Below are positions 37,851 through 50,800 of a DNA stretch of 64,000 bases, piece by piece (the stretch's first letter is position 1; every line of letters starts with the position of its first letter). The stretch is from Tetrahymena elliotti 4EA (taxonomy: Eukaryota; Ciliophora; Oligohymenophorea; Hymenostomatida; Tetrahymenidae). The notes below the pieces were generated by a model. That model was not told the origin of the DNA. It was given only the letters and a program-made list of their open reading frames with translations, and did no database searches. The translations under genes were made by a program, and so were the position numbers. The stretch spans positions 709,825-773,824 of the forward strand of contig JH720323.1 of NCBI GenBank assembly GCA_000231825.2. Direction: 5' to 3'.

Positions 37851-40538
37851 ATGTCTACCGCTTAACCAACTATCATTAAAAAAATTAAAATTTCTCCCCG
37901 CCCCACAGCCGCAGCTCCCACTGCTGCTCCTGTCATGCAAGACATGAGAGCTTCTACCAGCAGTTAGGGAGATGAACCCAAGAACATCATCGAAATAATT
38001 TAGAGTAATTAACTTTATTTTTCAAAATAATCTATCTATTCAATGTATTTTTAGGGAAAAGAAAAAATAAGTTTTAATTACAACTATTGATGAATTTTTA
38101 TATATTTATTATTGAATGCATTCTAATTCAATGTGTATGGGGAAAATATTCAAACCAGCAACCAAGCAAAGAGATAAAAAGAAAAATTAAAAATTATATT
38201 ATATCAAATACATACAAATTTGACTAATAACTAAACTTTTTTTATTTCATAATAGACAGATTCTTCTTCATTTCAGCTCAGGTCCCACCTAAATATGATG
38301 AAAACAGTTTCTATTTCTGCACTGATAAGGTAAAAAATGACTTAATTATTTTAAAAGATTTAATTTTTTTAATCGTGGATCTGCGGAATTAGATTACTAA
38401 ATTTAATTGATATATATCTTGATTAAAAAAGAATTACTAAAATTTCTTTTTATAAATAACACTACAGGATTTGTACTATGAACCATTTATAAAAGAATTC
38501 GGACCTTTGAATCTTTCTTAGATCTATAGATACGTGATACATGTTGATAAAGTTTTAAAAGAAAAGTAGTTTTCAAACAGCGTTCTTTACCATTACACAT
38601 CTTATTCAGATAACACTTTAAGAACTAACGCAGTTCTCCTTATTTGCTGCTACTAAATGCTCGTCTTAAAAAGAAGTGCTGAATAAAGTTGGGAACCTTT
38701 TATCAATATTTCACCTACTCTATAATCATACAAAGATGTTCATAACTATCCTTATGACATGACTGTAAGCTATTTTAACATATTTTTTGAATTTGAATTG
38801 ATTGGAGAGAATTTTATTTTACTTTAAAAATTATCAAAGCTTCTGTTTTTATTACCTAGAAAAACAAAGATAAAGGTCATTTAAAAAATCTTTACTTTGG
38901 ATGGATAAAAAAATTAATTTTAATTTTCAGATGCAAGCGAGATTTACAGTTTACAAAATAAAAATATATATAAAATTAATGTAAAATTTATTTAAAATAA
39001 AAAGGTTTTAGACTGTTTAAAGGGCTTAGAAAAGGCTATTAGTCTTGGATGGTTTTCTTTAGAAACATTCAATTTAGTTTAATACACTAATATGTATCTT
39101 TTTGAAAATGGTGATATGAATTGGATTATTCCAAATAAATTCTTAGCCTTTTCCAATCCTTACGCTACCCAATACGACAAGGCAAACAGAAGACGTTGCA
39201 CTGTAGAAGATATAATCCCTAAATTCTAATAGCTTGGAATCGAAAGAATTGTAAGACTCAATTCAGAAGAATATGATGCAAATAAATTTGTAGAAAATGG
39301 CATTAACCACACAGAATTATACTTCGCTGATGGATCTGCTCCTTCAGATGTAATAAATTGAAAATTAATAAATCTGATTTTCTGGGAGTAAAATACCCAA
39401 TCGAAAGCACAATAATTTCTAAAAAGATTCATAGTCTCCAAAATAATATAGAAATCAAAATTAATTAGTGTAGAACAAATTAAGATATATTTTTCTTAAT
39501 CATTAATCAGCACTTACAACTTCCAAAATTGTTAAGCAAGATGTTTTTAACCAACTTTAAATTTTATTTACTTAACTTCTATTGATTTACAATCTTTTTA
39601 AATATTTTTCCTCTATTTAAATATAGGAAGTAGTTCTCAAATTCTTAAAGGTTTCAGAAGAGACAAAAGGAAAAATTGCAGTTCATTGCAAGGTAATAAA
39701 TAAATCATTTGTTTTAATTTATGATTTTTTCTTAGAAATAACCAAAATTTAAATTAAATTTTAATTTTGATGAAAGGCTGGTCTTGGAAGAACTGGAACT
39801 CTTATTGCTTGTTATGCCATGAAACACTTTAAATTTCCAGCTAGAGCTTTTATTGGCTGGATCCGTTTGTGCAGACCTGGATCTATACATGGACCCTAAA
39901 ATGTTTTCTTGAATGTAAACTTCCTAATATTAAAAATATATATTTTTATTTATTCTTTCTACTTATACTGTCTCTAAATTAAAATGATCTTATTTTAAGT
40001 CATTACTTAAGCCAAAATATTCTTTGATTACAACTTTTTTTAAAAGCCCCAAAACAATTAAATTTGATCTAAATAAATAGTAAATCAATATTAGCCACTC
40101 ATTCAATTCTAATAATTTAAATTTACATTAATATTTTAAATTAATAAAGGAAAAACAACCTTGGTTATTCAGAATGAGCATTGGATCCAGATAGAGGACC
40201 TTTTCTATTGGTTAAGGAAGACCTGTTATTAGCATTAAAAAGTAGGCTAATTTACCTAATATTTAGAACACCCCAGAACTTCCTGTCAAATTTAGAACTA
40301 ATCCTATAATTGAATAATCTTTGCCAGACATTTAGATTCCTAGAAAAAATTAGTTTAAAGTAGTGTCAGCAAGTCAATCTCGCGCATCATCAGAATAAAA
40401 AAGAACGTAAAAACATATTTTTGAATGTTTGTTACACATTTAAATTTTTAAATTTAATAAAATAGTTTGAAATCGAAACCTATTCCTAACTTTGTTTTCA
40501 TCTAACAATTAATATCTGAAAAATAATAACAAATTTGA
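37851..40538 (+). CDS. CDC14: CDC14-type dual-specificity phosphatase, copy 2
   Basis: A second CDC14 phosphatase. The ATG is at 37851. The N-terminal exon is unusually GC-rich for this window and Ala/Pro/Thr-rich ([19 protein letters not shown]), likely disordered. The A domain includes [20 protein letters not shown], then [55 protein letters not shown] and [15 protein letters not shown]. The B domain has [20 protein letters not shown], the acid loop FADGSAPSD and [13 protein letters not shown], with Cys 27 residues after the loop Asp. [16 protein letters not shown] closes it. An intron splits the P-loop at the same site as in copy 1. The tail has basic Ser/Pro segments ([20 protein letters not shown]), possible CDK or localisation sites. 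One exon join near 38760-39010 and the last intron before TGA 40536-40538 (alternative stop 40468) are uncertain. Confidence 0.92.
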
Positions 40539-41824
40539 TAAATAATCATAAATAAATACTACTAACTAACCTAGTAGTAATTTAAAAGATCAAATGTAAA
40601 AGCAATCAATGTTGATAGCTTGCTTTCTAATTATAAAATAATAATTTAACTAATAAACAAACAAAATATAAATATATAAATTTTAAAATCAAAAAATGCT
40701 AAATTTATATTTAAATTATCTTAAATCTAACAAAAAATAATCTACTACCAAACAAAAAAAACATACTAACAATTACTATCAATTATTAATTTTGAGTGTA
40801 TTGATATAATAACTTCATTAAATATATTTATTTATAACACAGTCAATCAGTAAGCCAACTTGCTTACATTTTGCGGATTAACAAATTTTTTTGTATAAAC
40901 AAACAAACAAACAAATAACTGAATCATTTATATTTTACATTTTGTAAATTGATTTTTTTTTGTAAAAAAAATTTGCCAAATATTTTTTATTTTTTTGATT
41001 GTTTTTTCTTAAGTTTCGGTGCTTATCTTAATTTTAAATTACATTATTTCTAAATTTAAGATTACTCCTTAATTTGTTTTATTAAATTACTCTATATTTA
41101 TTAATTCTTATATTAATTTACTTCTTAAATTTATTGTATTCCTCCCAACTCTTAACAGCATATTTTTTTGTACTATTCAATTCATTATCTTACATTTCTA
41201 ATTTTCTATTTTCTTCAATTTTAATTTACTCTCTCAGCACATGCTTTGTATCTGTATTAGAATAGAAAGCAATAATAAATATTTTACTTGTTTAATCTAT
41301 TCTAAAAATCTCTTCATTATAATTTCGAATTAATTTTCAAAATTTTGTCTAAAAAAAATTACATTTCTGAAATATTTTTTGATTCATTAAGCTAATTTTT
41401 ATTCTTTATTTATTTGTCTTTACTTACAATAATTATAAAAAGAAATGACATTTCCACATTTTTTATAAAAATTTACTTAGTTTAACTTAAAAAAATAAAA
41501 TAGTTACTATTATTTTTTTTATTTTTTGTTTAAGCAAATCATACATTATTGAGCTTGTGTTTTGAAAAAGTAAACTAATTATAAAAGATAAAAAATAACA
41601 TCAGTCAAAGGAATAAATTGCAACTAATATTAAGAAAATTTGCAACCATCGAATTAATGTTTGATTAAATAATTATTTGCTGAATATTTTAATATAAAAA
41701 AATCAAGTTTTGCAGAGTTTGTGTAAACATTTTTTATAATTTATAAATAATAAATAAATTATTAAAATTTTTTCGAAATCAGAAAAAAAAAAATTCTCGA
41801 ATTCAGTAAATTAGATATCTAAAG
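40539..41824. other. Intergenic spacer
   Basis: About 1.3 kb, AT-rich, with an (ACAA)n-like run near 40900-40915 between the two tandem CDC14-family genes. No gene seen. Confidence 0.6.
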
Positions 41825-43221
41825 ATGAATTATGCATCCATTTTGAAAGGTTTTTTAGAATTATATCTTAAATAAGCTAATATTTCCATTAAAAAAAGAA
41901 AAGCTCATAATATAAGTACCTAAGGATTCATAAAATCTAATCCAAATTAATAATCTATTGCGTTTTTCATTTGAGTTAGTAAAATATATTTTATTTATCA
42001 AAGAATTAAAATATCAATAAAAATATAAAGGAAAATTTGGGAGCAAATAGTTAAGACAAGAACATTTTTTAACTCAATTTAGGTTCCTTGATAAAATTCA
42101 ATAAAGAAATAATATCTATACTCAATAAATATCCTGATAACACAGTCTTACTTTAAATTGAGTATCTTGATACCAGACTACTTTAGTTCTTACTAATTAT
42201 AGGATTTTTTTATGTAAAATAGTTTTATTAATATTCACTTAACCAATTCTTTGAATAAAAAATAGATCAGTTCTCTTAAAAAAGATTCTAAAACTTTTAT
42301 AAATTTGATAGAACAAATGTTATAATCTTAGTAAATTATCCAAAACGAAAAAATCAAAGTAATTACATCATCAATTATTAATCATCCTAATCACCAAATT
42401 CTTTAATAAAAGCTTAACCAAGTTTTGAAAGCAATAGAAAAAGCCAATCAATTAAATTGGATAGATTGTAACACATTTAAAATTAGATCATATGCAAACA
42501 ATCTAATAGATTTTTCTCTTTCTGAAATAATACCTCAAAAACTATATTGCTTCTCTTCACCTATTGATGATAAATACTTAAATAAAATTTTTAAAAATGA
42601 AATTCATAACTCTGAGAATTATTCTCCTAAAAAATAATAATTTTAAGTAGCTTTTTAATTTATCTTTTTAAATTATTTATCAACAATTGTAAAAAAATAG
42701 AGCTAACTAGATCCAAACTAATATGTTGAAGTTTTCGGGAAAATGGGAATCACTCAAATAATTAGATTAAATTCAAAGACATATCAATCTTACAAATTTA
42801 CTAATTTTGGATTTAAGCATCATGACATATATTTTCCAAAATTTTCATTCCCTACATTTGTAAAATTAATGATTAAATTAATGATTTAGTTTAATAACAA
42901 AAATATTTTAGGACCAAATAAGAGAATTTATTTAAATTTGTAATCAAGCAGATAAAGTTGCAGTCCATTGCAGTGTAATTATTTAAATATTTTTTTGATA
43001 TTTTCTTATATTTATTTTAACTAAAAAACTCAATTCAGTCAGGATATGGTAGATCTTGTTTAATGATTGCTTGTTTCTGTTTAAATAAATTCAAAATTGA
43101 ATCATATTAAATTATAAACTGGATTAGGCTTATTAGACCTGGAAGTATTAATTAACAATAAGAAGAGTTTTTATACGAAAATGAGTAAGCTATAAAAAAT
43201 TTAACAATATATAATCATTGA
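41825..43221 (+). CDS. Divergent CDC14-family protein, candidate pseudophosphatase
   Basis: The third CDC14 relative, shorter and much diverged. The N-terminal part is poorly conserved; MNYASILKGFLELYLK at 41825 is the tentative start. It continues IISILNKYPDNTVLLQIEYL, then LKAIEKANQLNWIDCNTFKI and LSEIIPQKLYCFSSPIDD, matching the A-domain DCL...PNKF region. The B domain reads YVEVFGKMGITQIIRLNSKT and then FGFKHHDIYFPKFSF. It goes on with VAVHCSSGYGRSCLMIACFC and INWIRLIRPGSINQQQEEFL. The Cys-x5-Arg loop is intact and is split by an intron at the same place as in the other two copies. The acid loop, FPDG or FADG in the others, is FPKF here, so the general-acid Asp is missing. The TGA is at 43219-43221. 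Relationship is clear; exact exon ends at the 5' side are not. Confidence 0.75.
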
Positions 43222-43983
43222 AACTATTCTTTTCAGTATCTAAATAAACGATTTGGAACAAATTTTCAAAAATAACTAACAAAAATTGTTTTAATTTCAA
43301 TAGATAATTAATATTTCAAAGTCTAAAGATAATTACTAAATTATAAAATACTTATATTATAATAATCAAATTATACTATGTTACCTAATCTTTTAAATTT
43401 GCTTATATTAAATTTTGTTTAGAGTTTAAACTTCTTAATATTATTTTATTAAAAAAAATACTAAAGTTTCTAAAATGTAACATTGATAAAAATCAAAAAT
43501 AATTAAATTTACATTTATCAAGTATTTAATTTGTATTCATCTAAGAACTCTGTTCCATGGCTACGACACAACTAGAGATTAATTAAGTAAACATTTAAAT
43601 CTAAAAATGTTAATTTATTTTAAGAAAATAGCATTTCTTATTGAACTCCATCAATTTAATTTTAGTTTACATCTTTTATTTATTTATCTCCATCTATCTA
43701 ATTTTAATTTTTTAATTCTAAAAATTTTGATGAGCATTGTATTTAAAATTAAATATTTTAATATTAATTTTTCTTAAGAATTAAATTAAAAAGAGTATTA
43801 AATAAGTTTAAATTATAAAAATAACTATGTTAGATTTAAAAACACATAAGAAAACAAATTATATTGCAAATAATTAAGAAATTGAATATATTTTTAATAA
43901 ATTTATTTATAATTGAAAAGAAATCAGTGAATTAATAGGTATATTTAAGAAAAAGAAATAAATCTTTTCTTTTATGTTAAAAA
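43222..43983. other. Intergenic spacer
   Basis: About 0.76 kb of AT-rich sequence between convergent genes; nothing identified. Confidence 0.6.
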
Positions 43984-45083
43984 TCAACTGTTTTTATTTT
44001 ATATTTTATTTACTTGTTAATTAATTTTGCTTTTCTCTTCTTCTTTTCTCTGTTTCAAATCCTCTTCATCTGATTAATTATCATATTCTTCTCTAGGTTG
44101 TTAGTTTATATCTTAAAAGCATATCATCAAAAGAAGATCTAACTCTTTACTTTAATCACTAAGTTTTGACCTCACCAATTAAGTGTTAATTTCTTAATCA
44201 TAAGGACAATCTAAATAATCAAATATATATCTAGTCAAAAATTCACTCATTTCTAAATAATTAAATTTATCTCCACTTATTTTGTAGGTTTCTATCAACT
44301 AACTTCTTGTCTTTTAATCATATTATTTATTTTTATTTTCTTCTTTCTTTTATGTGTTTTTATTTTTTGAAAATTTATCTTACTCATTTTCACATAATAT
44401 TTATTTGAAAACTTCTCTGCTTGCATTAAAAATTTCTTCAAAAGAAAGATATCCATTCTAGTTGCTGTCTATGATCTAAATAAATTATTATATATTTTTA
44501 AAACTTATTAATTTTTCTCTGAATTTTACTCTTAAGAACAAATCTATTTTAGAGTCTTCTGAACTTGATTCAAGAATAATTAATGCAGATAAAAATTATT
44601 CCCAAAGAAGATTGGTATTATCTGAATTCTTATTCTTGTCATAGAATAACTTCTCAACAGCATGATCAGGAGCTATATTAAGTTTAGGGATTCCTTTCTT
44701 GAAAATGTTAATATCAAACCCTTTCTAAACAGCTATATGTAAAGATAATTTGTAAATAAAAAATATTCATGATATATTTACTTTCTCTTGATGTTTGCAT
44801 TTTATTATTGTTATACAAATATTTGTAGTGCAAGAGAGATTTAAACTTTGAGAACATCAAATGGAGCTATTATCTTGTTAAACCTGTTTTCTTTTCTATT
44901 TTTGGGATATTATGAGCAACTAAATTAGGAAATGCATTATTAATGTCTTGTGAAATATCTTAGTATTTGTTTCTATTTTCATAAAATATTAAAAATAAGT
45001 TTATAATAATGATTAATTTAAAATATTATTATTTTTATCATTTTTACAATTCATTTTTTTTATAGACAATTGTTAGCTTCCAT
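43984..45083 (-). CDS. EF-hand protein
   Basis: A calcium-binding protein. Readable exons begin about 44981 with NKYQDISQDINNAFPNLVAH, then KTGLTRQQLHLMFSKFKSLL. An intron at about 44730-44778 follows, then FDINIFKKGIPKLNIAPDHA and KLFYDKNKNSDNTNLLWEQF. One canonical EF loop, DSNQNGYLSFEE, lies near 44460. DYLDCPYDQEINTQLVRSKL follows, and the C-terminus is charged (DEEDLKQRKEEEKSK) before TGA 43984-43986. A second, degenerate loop may be DKNKNSDNTNLLWE. The first exon is not resolved: an ATG at 45081-45083 is the nearest candidate but no clean in-phase join was found. The gene could also be the 3' part of the large gene immediately upstream on the same strand. Confidence 0.7.
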
Positions 45084-45156
45084 TTAAATATTTGAGCTTT
45101 CCTCCCAAATTTTAAAATATTTAATTATAACTAGTGAAAATAAAAATTAGGTTGAC

Positions 45157-47805
45157 TCAGGTTTCCAAGTTAATTGTGTATAAAGAAATATGAACTTGGA
45201 AAGCATTAAAATTTATATGGAAAGTAATGTCATTTTGTTATTTTAATTTTTCTTTTTTGAAAACTAAATTATCTTTTTTTAGAAAAATAAAATTTAGTGA
45301 GGTAAATAAATAAATATCTTTTAAGTTTATCATTTAGTTTGTTTTAATTTTTATTGAAAAATAATCTTAGAAAATAAAAATGTTGCATAATAATTTGTGC
45401 TTGATAAAATTAAAAAATTACTTATTAATTTCTAAATAGTTTTTTTGGTTTTTATCAGGAGTTTTTTAGGGTTATTATGGAGTGAACAATTTATCTAGAA
45501 ATGCTTTTTCTTCATTTGAACATTTTGTGTTTTAATAAGAATTAATCTTAAGGTTTAGGCTTGAATCCTTTTTTGATCTCTATGAATAGAAGTAATCTTT
45601 TTTAGCAGTTTGATTGAAACTTGAGCTTATATTTAACTTCAATAGTTATTGCTTGTTAAAGTATAATAAGCTTGGCTTCTTTTTAGGAATCTCTTATAAA
45701 ATATTTTCTAATAGTTCAGCCGTAATAGGTTATTTTGACATTTAGAAATCTTCTTCTTACTTTTTTACTTACTCATCTGTAACCAAATTTTTCTTTTTAT
45801 TTTCTTCAATAACTTTCGATACTTCATCTTCAATTTGCTAATTTAAATTCTTACATCTTCCACTTTTTTGTGAAAGCTCATCTAATAAAGGGAATTATAT
45901 TTCTAACTTTTTTTCTATTATCTTTTCATTTTGATTTTTACTTTCTTCATTTTTTTTGGAAAATGTAGATTCAGCTTTTGAATTAGACCTTGATAAGCTT
46001 TAGTCAAAATTACTAGTATTTCTAATATCAAAATAATTAAATAAAGATATTTTTAAGGATACAAATAATATTAAATATATTATGAACCTGAAATCTCTTT
46101 AGTTTTTTTAAATTTCTTATTAGAATAATGAAGATTTATTTGTCTAAGAGAATTGATCAAGTATTGAGTAAACTTTCCTTTTCTTTTCAAACTAAAAATT
46201 TTTAGAATTCTTTAAAAAATGAAGGATTTCTTCTTCTGTTTTAAGACTATTAATAACTAAAACAGCATCATCTCGTAAAGTTTAAAATTATTTGGACTAT
46301 TTAATTTTGTGGAATTCAAATAGTCTTTTCCAGAAAATTGGTCTTGGTTTGGATGCTATTTCAAAATAAAATAAATCAATTTAATAAATAAATTGTAAAA
46401 TAAAATTTTTTTGATTACATAAAATTAAACAATTAGAATTATCTGGTATTTGTTATAGTAAATTAATTGGGTACTCATTTAAAAGAAAAGCATATTAAAC
46501 CTATTACTAAAAAACTAATGATGCATACTAAAACATTTCTTACATCTTTTAATAGTATTTATTATCATAGTCTATTGTTTCTTTGTCCTATTCAAAAACA
46601 ATAATATGATGTGTCAAATTGTAAAATAATAATATTATATATACATATTTTTGGATTATATAGGGTTAGACTTAAATCCTATTTAAACATCCTTCAGAAA
46701 AAGTTATCAAAAATATTTCTTTTTAGTCTTGAACTTTCTGACTTTCTTTTATAAAAAATACTCATTTATAATGATTGATTTTATTATATTTTATAATGGT
46801 ACCTTAGAATTATTTAAGTTAATAAACATTGCTATCTCTAAATGTTAAGTTTGATATTTGCTTTTAACTATTCTCTAATTTTTATATGCTCTCTTCTTGT
46901 GGATTTGATACTGAGCGCTTATGATATTTAGCGATAAGTCTAATATTTTTATCTTTAATGCATTCAACCTTTTTAAAATCTTAGAAAGCTAATCTTGACT
47001 TAATTACATGATCTTATTCATTAAATAGGTTATTTATGATTTAGCTATTTGCTACTTTATCTAATGAATTTATGTTCGATGAACCTTTGGAGGAACTTGT
47101 TTGGTAAAAATTTTATTTTCTTTCACTCTAAGTTGTTAGAGGAGAGATCAGTCCATTTATTTATTTTATATTTGTTAATCTATGATATTCATTAAAATAA
47201 ATTATGTAAAGTTATTAGCAAAGTAATTATTTGTAGAATAAAAAATAATAAATAATCTACAAGTGATTAAGCTTAGTCATTTATTTATTTTTGAAGATGT
47301 TACTGCTTAATTAAATATTTTAATTTGAAATATTTCTGCAATTATATTTGAAATATTCATAATTGCCTTTCTTTACTTTATTCTACTTCACTCCTAAATA
47401 CTAATTTTCTTTTAATGTATTCTAAAAAATTTATTAGGAAGAGCTGTAATTATAATTTGTGGATCTTGATTCTTCATTATCATATTCTCTATTTGACTGA
47501 GGGCTATCGAATCGGGTTACTCCAATCGATCTGTAGCTAGGATTTTGTGATTAAGCATGTTGACTTTCTCTTGAATTGTGATAAACGTTACTTCTACTTC
47601 TATAAAAATTGAAATCAATTTTTGTGCTTGATCCAGTTTTATCTAATCTAGGAGTTTAAAAAGTTGTTGAAAACTTCCCAGGTGATTAAAACAAGGATTT
47701 TGTACAGGTAGAGGTGCTATACCCAGGCTCAAAGGTTTCTATCAGCACATCTCTTTTATCCACAGAATTATAAATTTATTATTTTGCATTAAAAAGTTTG
47801 TGCAT
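45157..47805 (-). CDS. Large S/N/Q-rich protein of unknown function
   Basis: Not recognised. The start ATG at 47803-47805 gives MHKLFNAKQQIYNSVDKRDV. The first about 400 residues are Ser/Asn/Gln-rich with many Arg-Ser pairs (FYRSRSNVYHNSRESQHAQS), probably disordered. An intron around 46620-46800 precedes DKETIDYDNKYYQKMQEMFQ and RPIFWKRLFEFHKIKQSKQF, then a hydrophilic helical part (TLRDDAVLVINSLKTEEEIL). A Lys/Glu-rich stretch follows (KKLEIQFPLLDELSQKSGRC). The C-terminal reading beyond about 45430 is low-complexity, and the stop at 45157-45159 assumes an intron there or read-through of an AT-rich exon. Other introns, such as one inside 47150-47300, are possible. Coding nature is well supported by long TGA-free frames with ciliate Gln codons. 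Confidence 0.6.
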
Positions 47806-50800
47806 TAACTCTAATATTTATTAAAAATTTAATCAATAAATAAATACCTCTCAATTTTTTCTTTGATAAAAATTTTAATTTATTATTTTGGAATCAATTA
47901 AAAATAAACTAAATGGCTATCTTAATTTACATATCACAAACATAAATTGTTTAAAGGTTAAGTATTATGAACATTATAAAAATACTCTTTACTTATTAAA
48001 AACGATATTTATTAACAAAATTTAAATTAATTGTTTGCAAAATTATTTTATCCTTAAAAAAAAAAGCAAACCTTAATTACCACAAACTCTGTTTATGAAT
48101 TCAAAATATTTTAATTTTCTTTCTTTTTTAAATTGAATCAAATTAAATAATTAAATCAATAAATAAAATAGTATTAAGAGTTTATGTAATTATTAAATAC
48201 AAAATAAAAAATAAAACTTGTTTTTTTTGAATCCTTACAATTAATACTCTTTAGTTATTTAAAGCAATATTTTTTAACTAAATTGATTTGTTTGTATAAT
48301 TATTTTATCCTTAAAAAATAAAACAAACCACAAGATCTTTTTAAGGGTTCATTGTATTATCTTTTTTTTCTTCTTCGAATTTAATCAAAAATAAATAAAT
48401 AAATAAATAAAATGGTATGGAGGAGAGTTATTAAAAAAATAAAATGAAAATAAAAGAAAATTTTAAAAACAAATTTTTTTTATTTTCAAAATCTTATTAT
48501 TGTTTTACTAAAATCTCTAATTCATCAAACAAAGTGAACAAATTCCTATCTTTAAGATGGAATCTGAGCATCCATAATCTTTTTTTTAAAGTAGTAAAAA
48601 GGATATGCTAAATTTTTTTCAATAAAGATTACTTAAAGATTTATGAAATATTTTTTAATGGTGATAATGGTAATAATAATAATAAAACCGTTATTGATGA
48701 TAATAATACTAGAATCTATTTGACTTGTAAGCATTTATCTATACCATAAATTATCTAATTTAAGAAAGTTTTGAGATAGATAATTTTGAGTTAGGTTATA
48801 CGCCTTAAAAATTTATAAAATTAAATTTCTTAGGTTTTCTCGATTTAGAATTCTCAGGAAAAACGTACAGTTTCATTTTAATGATAAATATTTAGTAGTT
48901 CATAATTTATTTAAGATAAGTTGTTTTTTTTACTGTTAATTTAGTTCTAGTCTGAAAAATCTTGTGTGTATTTTTATTTTTTCTTTGGTTTTTTAATAAA
49001 GAAATTTAAAAAGTGACTATTTGAATTTGAAATACTCAAAAGATTCTTGCAAATGAATAAGATTAATTATGTGAAAATCTCTATCTCAATAATTTTAAGT
49101 TAGAAATTAACTTTAGAGTTTATTATGATTTAATGAATATTTGAATATTTTTATCTTAAGATGAAATAGTTCTTTAATTAACAAATATTTTATTTGTAGA
49201 AGCTTAAATTTGGATGCTTGAATTACTGAAATTTTTATTTAGGTTTAATCACTCCCTTAAAATGAATATTTATCATCTCTTAAAAAATTCTGATAAAAAT
49301 AAAAATAGTTCTAGTTTTAAAAGAAGAGCTGATATGATAATTCTAATTTTAGTTTTAAATAACTAAGTTTGATATGATAGTTGAGCTAAGATTAATATAT
49401 TTCAAAAGTATTTAAATGCATACCTGAATATAATAGATCTATAAATTATTTTAAATTTTTGTAAATACCTTTACAAGTAGAGTAAACTGTAATTCTAAAA
49501 ATTTATGGAGATATTTAAATTTAATTCTGAAATTTATAGGAAAATTTCTATCATTTAGAATAGATATATTATTTTTAAAAAGTTCCTCAACACCAAAAAA
49601 TTTGATTTGATTAAAATATACTCCTTAGATATCATTCAAGTGTGTTAAAATTGATGAGAGGGTGAGATACTTAGATAAATATTTATTAATAATGATTTTT
49701 AATCAGATCAATTAGTTTAGTTTAATGACTACCTTTTCTGAAGATTACATAAGTTAACCCTAAATTATAAATTTTTTACTAAAATTTAAAATTTGTTAGA
49801 AAGTTACTTAAATTGAATTAAAATAATATAATATGTAAAGTTGATTAAGTCATGAATGAAAATAAAATACTCAAGTGTAAGATCACATTTACTGAATTAA
49901 TTCAAGGTTTTGTTTGAAAATTTTCTTTCTAAGTTAAAAAATACTCTTTATAAAATTCCGACAAAAGTATCAAAAAAGAGGTCTAAAAAATCAAAATATT
50001 TGAAGCTTCTCCATATTTTTAATAAAAACAAAAAATTAGATTTGATAAAATAAATTTTTATTTGAATAATATTATAAAAAGTAGAAACAGAGTAAGGTTT
50101 ACATAGAAATGTACATAATTTTAATATGTTGAATAATATGTGTTAAACGATGCTTATGAATAAATTTAATTGAACAAAAATATTCCTCAAAACAAATTTT
50201 GATAAATTTAATAAAAATTTTATTTTTTCAAGATGAATATTTAGAGATAAAATTGTTTCATCAACTATTCTATCTTAAATCAATAAATTTGAGTAAAGGG
50301 ATATGTATGTAGGATAAGAATAATTATTAAATGACTGAATTGAATTTTTGTCAGTTTACATTCAAGATAAAGAAAGATTAAGATGGTTATTATATTTAAA
50401 GGTGTTTTTATGGTTATTAATTGATAATTTTTTCTTTAAATTATTTATTATTGTAGAAGGGTTCCTTTTAATTAATTTTTGCTTATATTTTATGAAGATC
50501 ATTAAAACAAAAAGAGAGATTTGTCTTTATTAAAATATTGATAAAGTACTTTTCTTAACTAATAAATTTTCTTTTCATTCATACCTTTTAATTAAAACAT
50601 CTGCAGATAGATAAAAGTTAATATCATCATTAACTATTATTACATCATTTCAATATAAATATTTCTTCTAAAAGATCATTTCATTTAAAAATTTTTACCT
50701 TACATGTTTAATTTGTTTACAGGCTCAGATAAATTTTAATCAAAAAACAAAAAATATTATTTTTCTTAACCATTTTCTTCTCTTTTTGCCAAAATGATAA

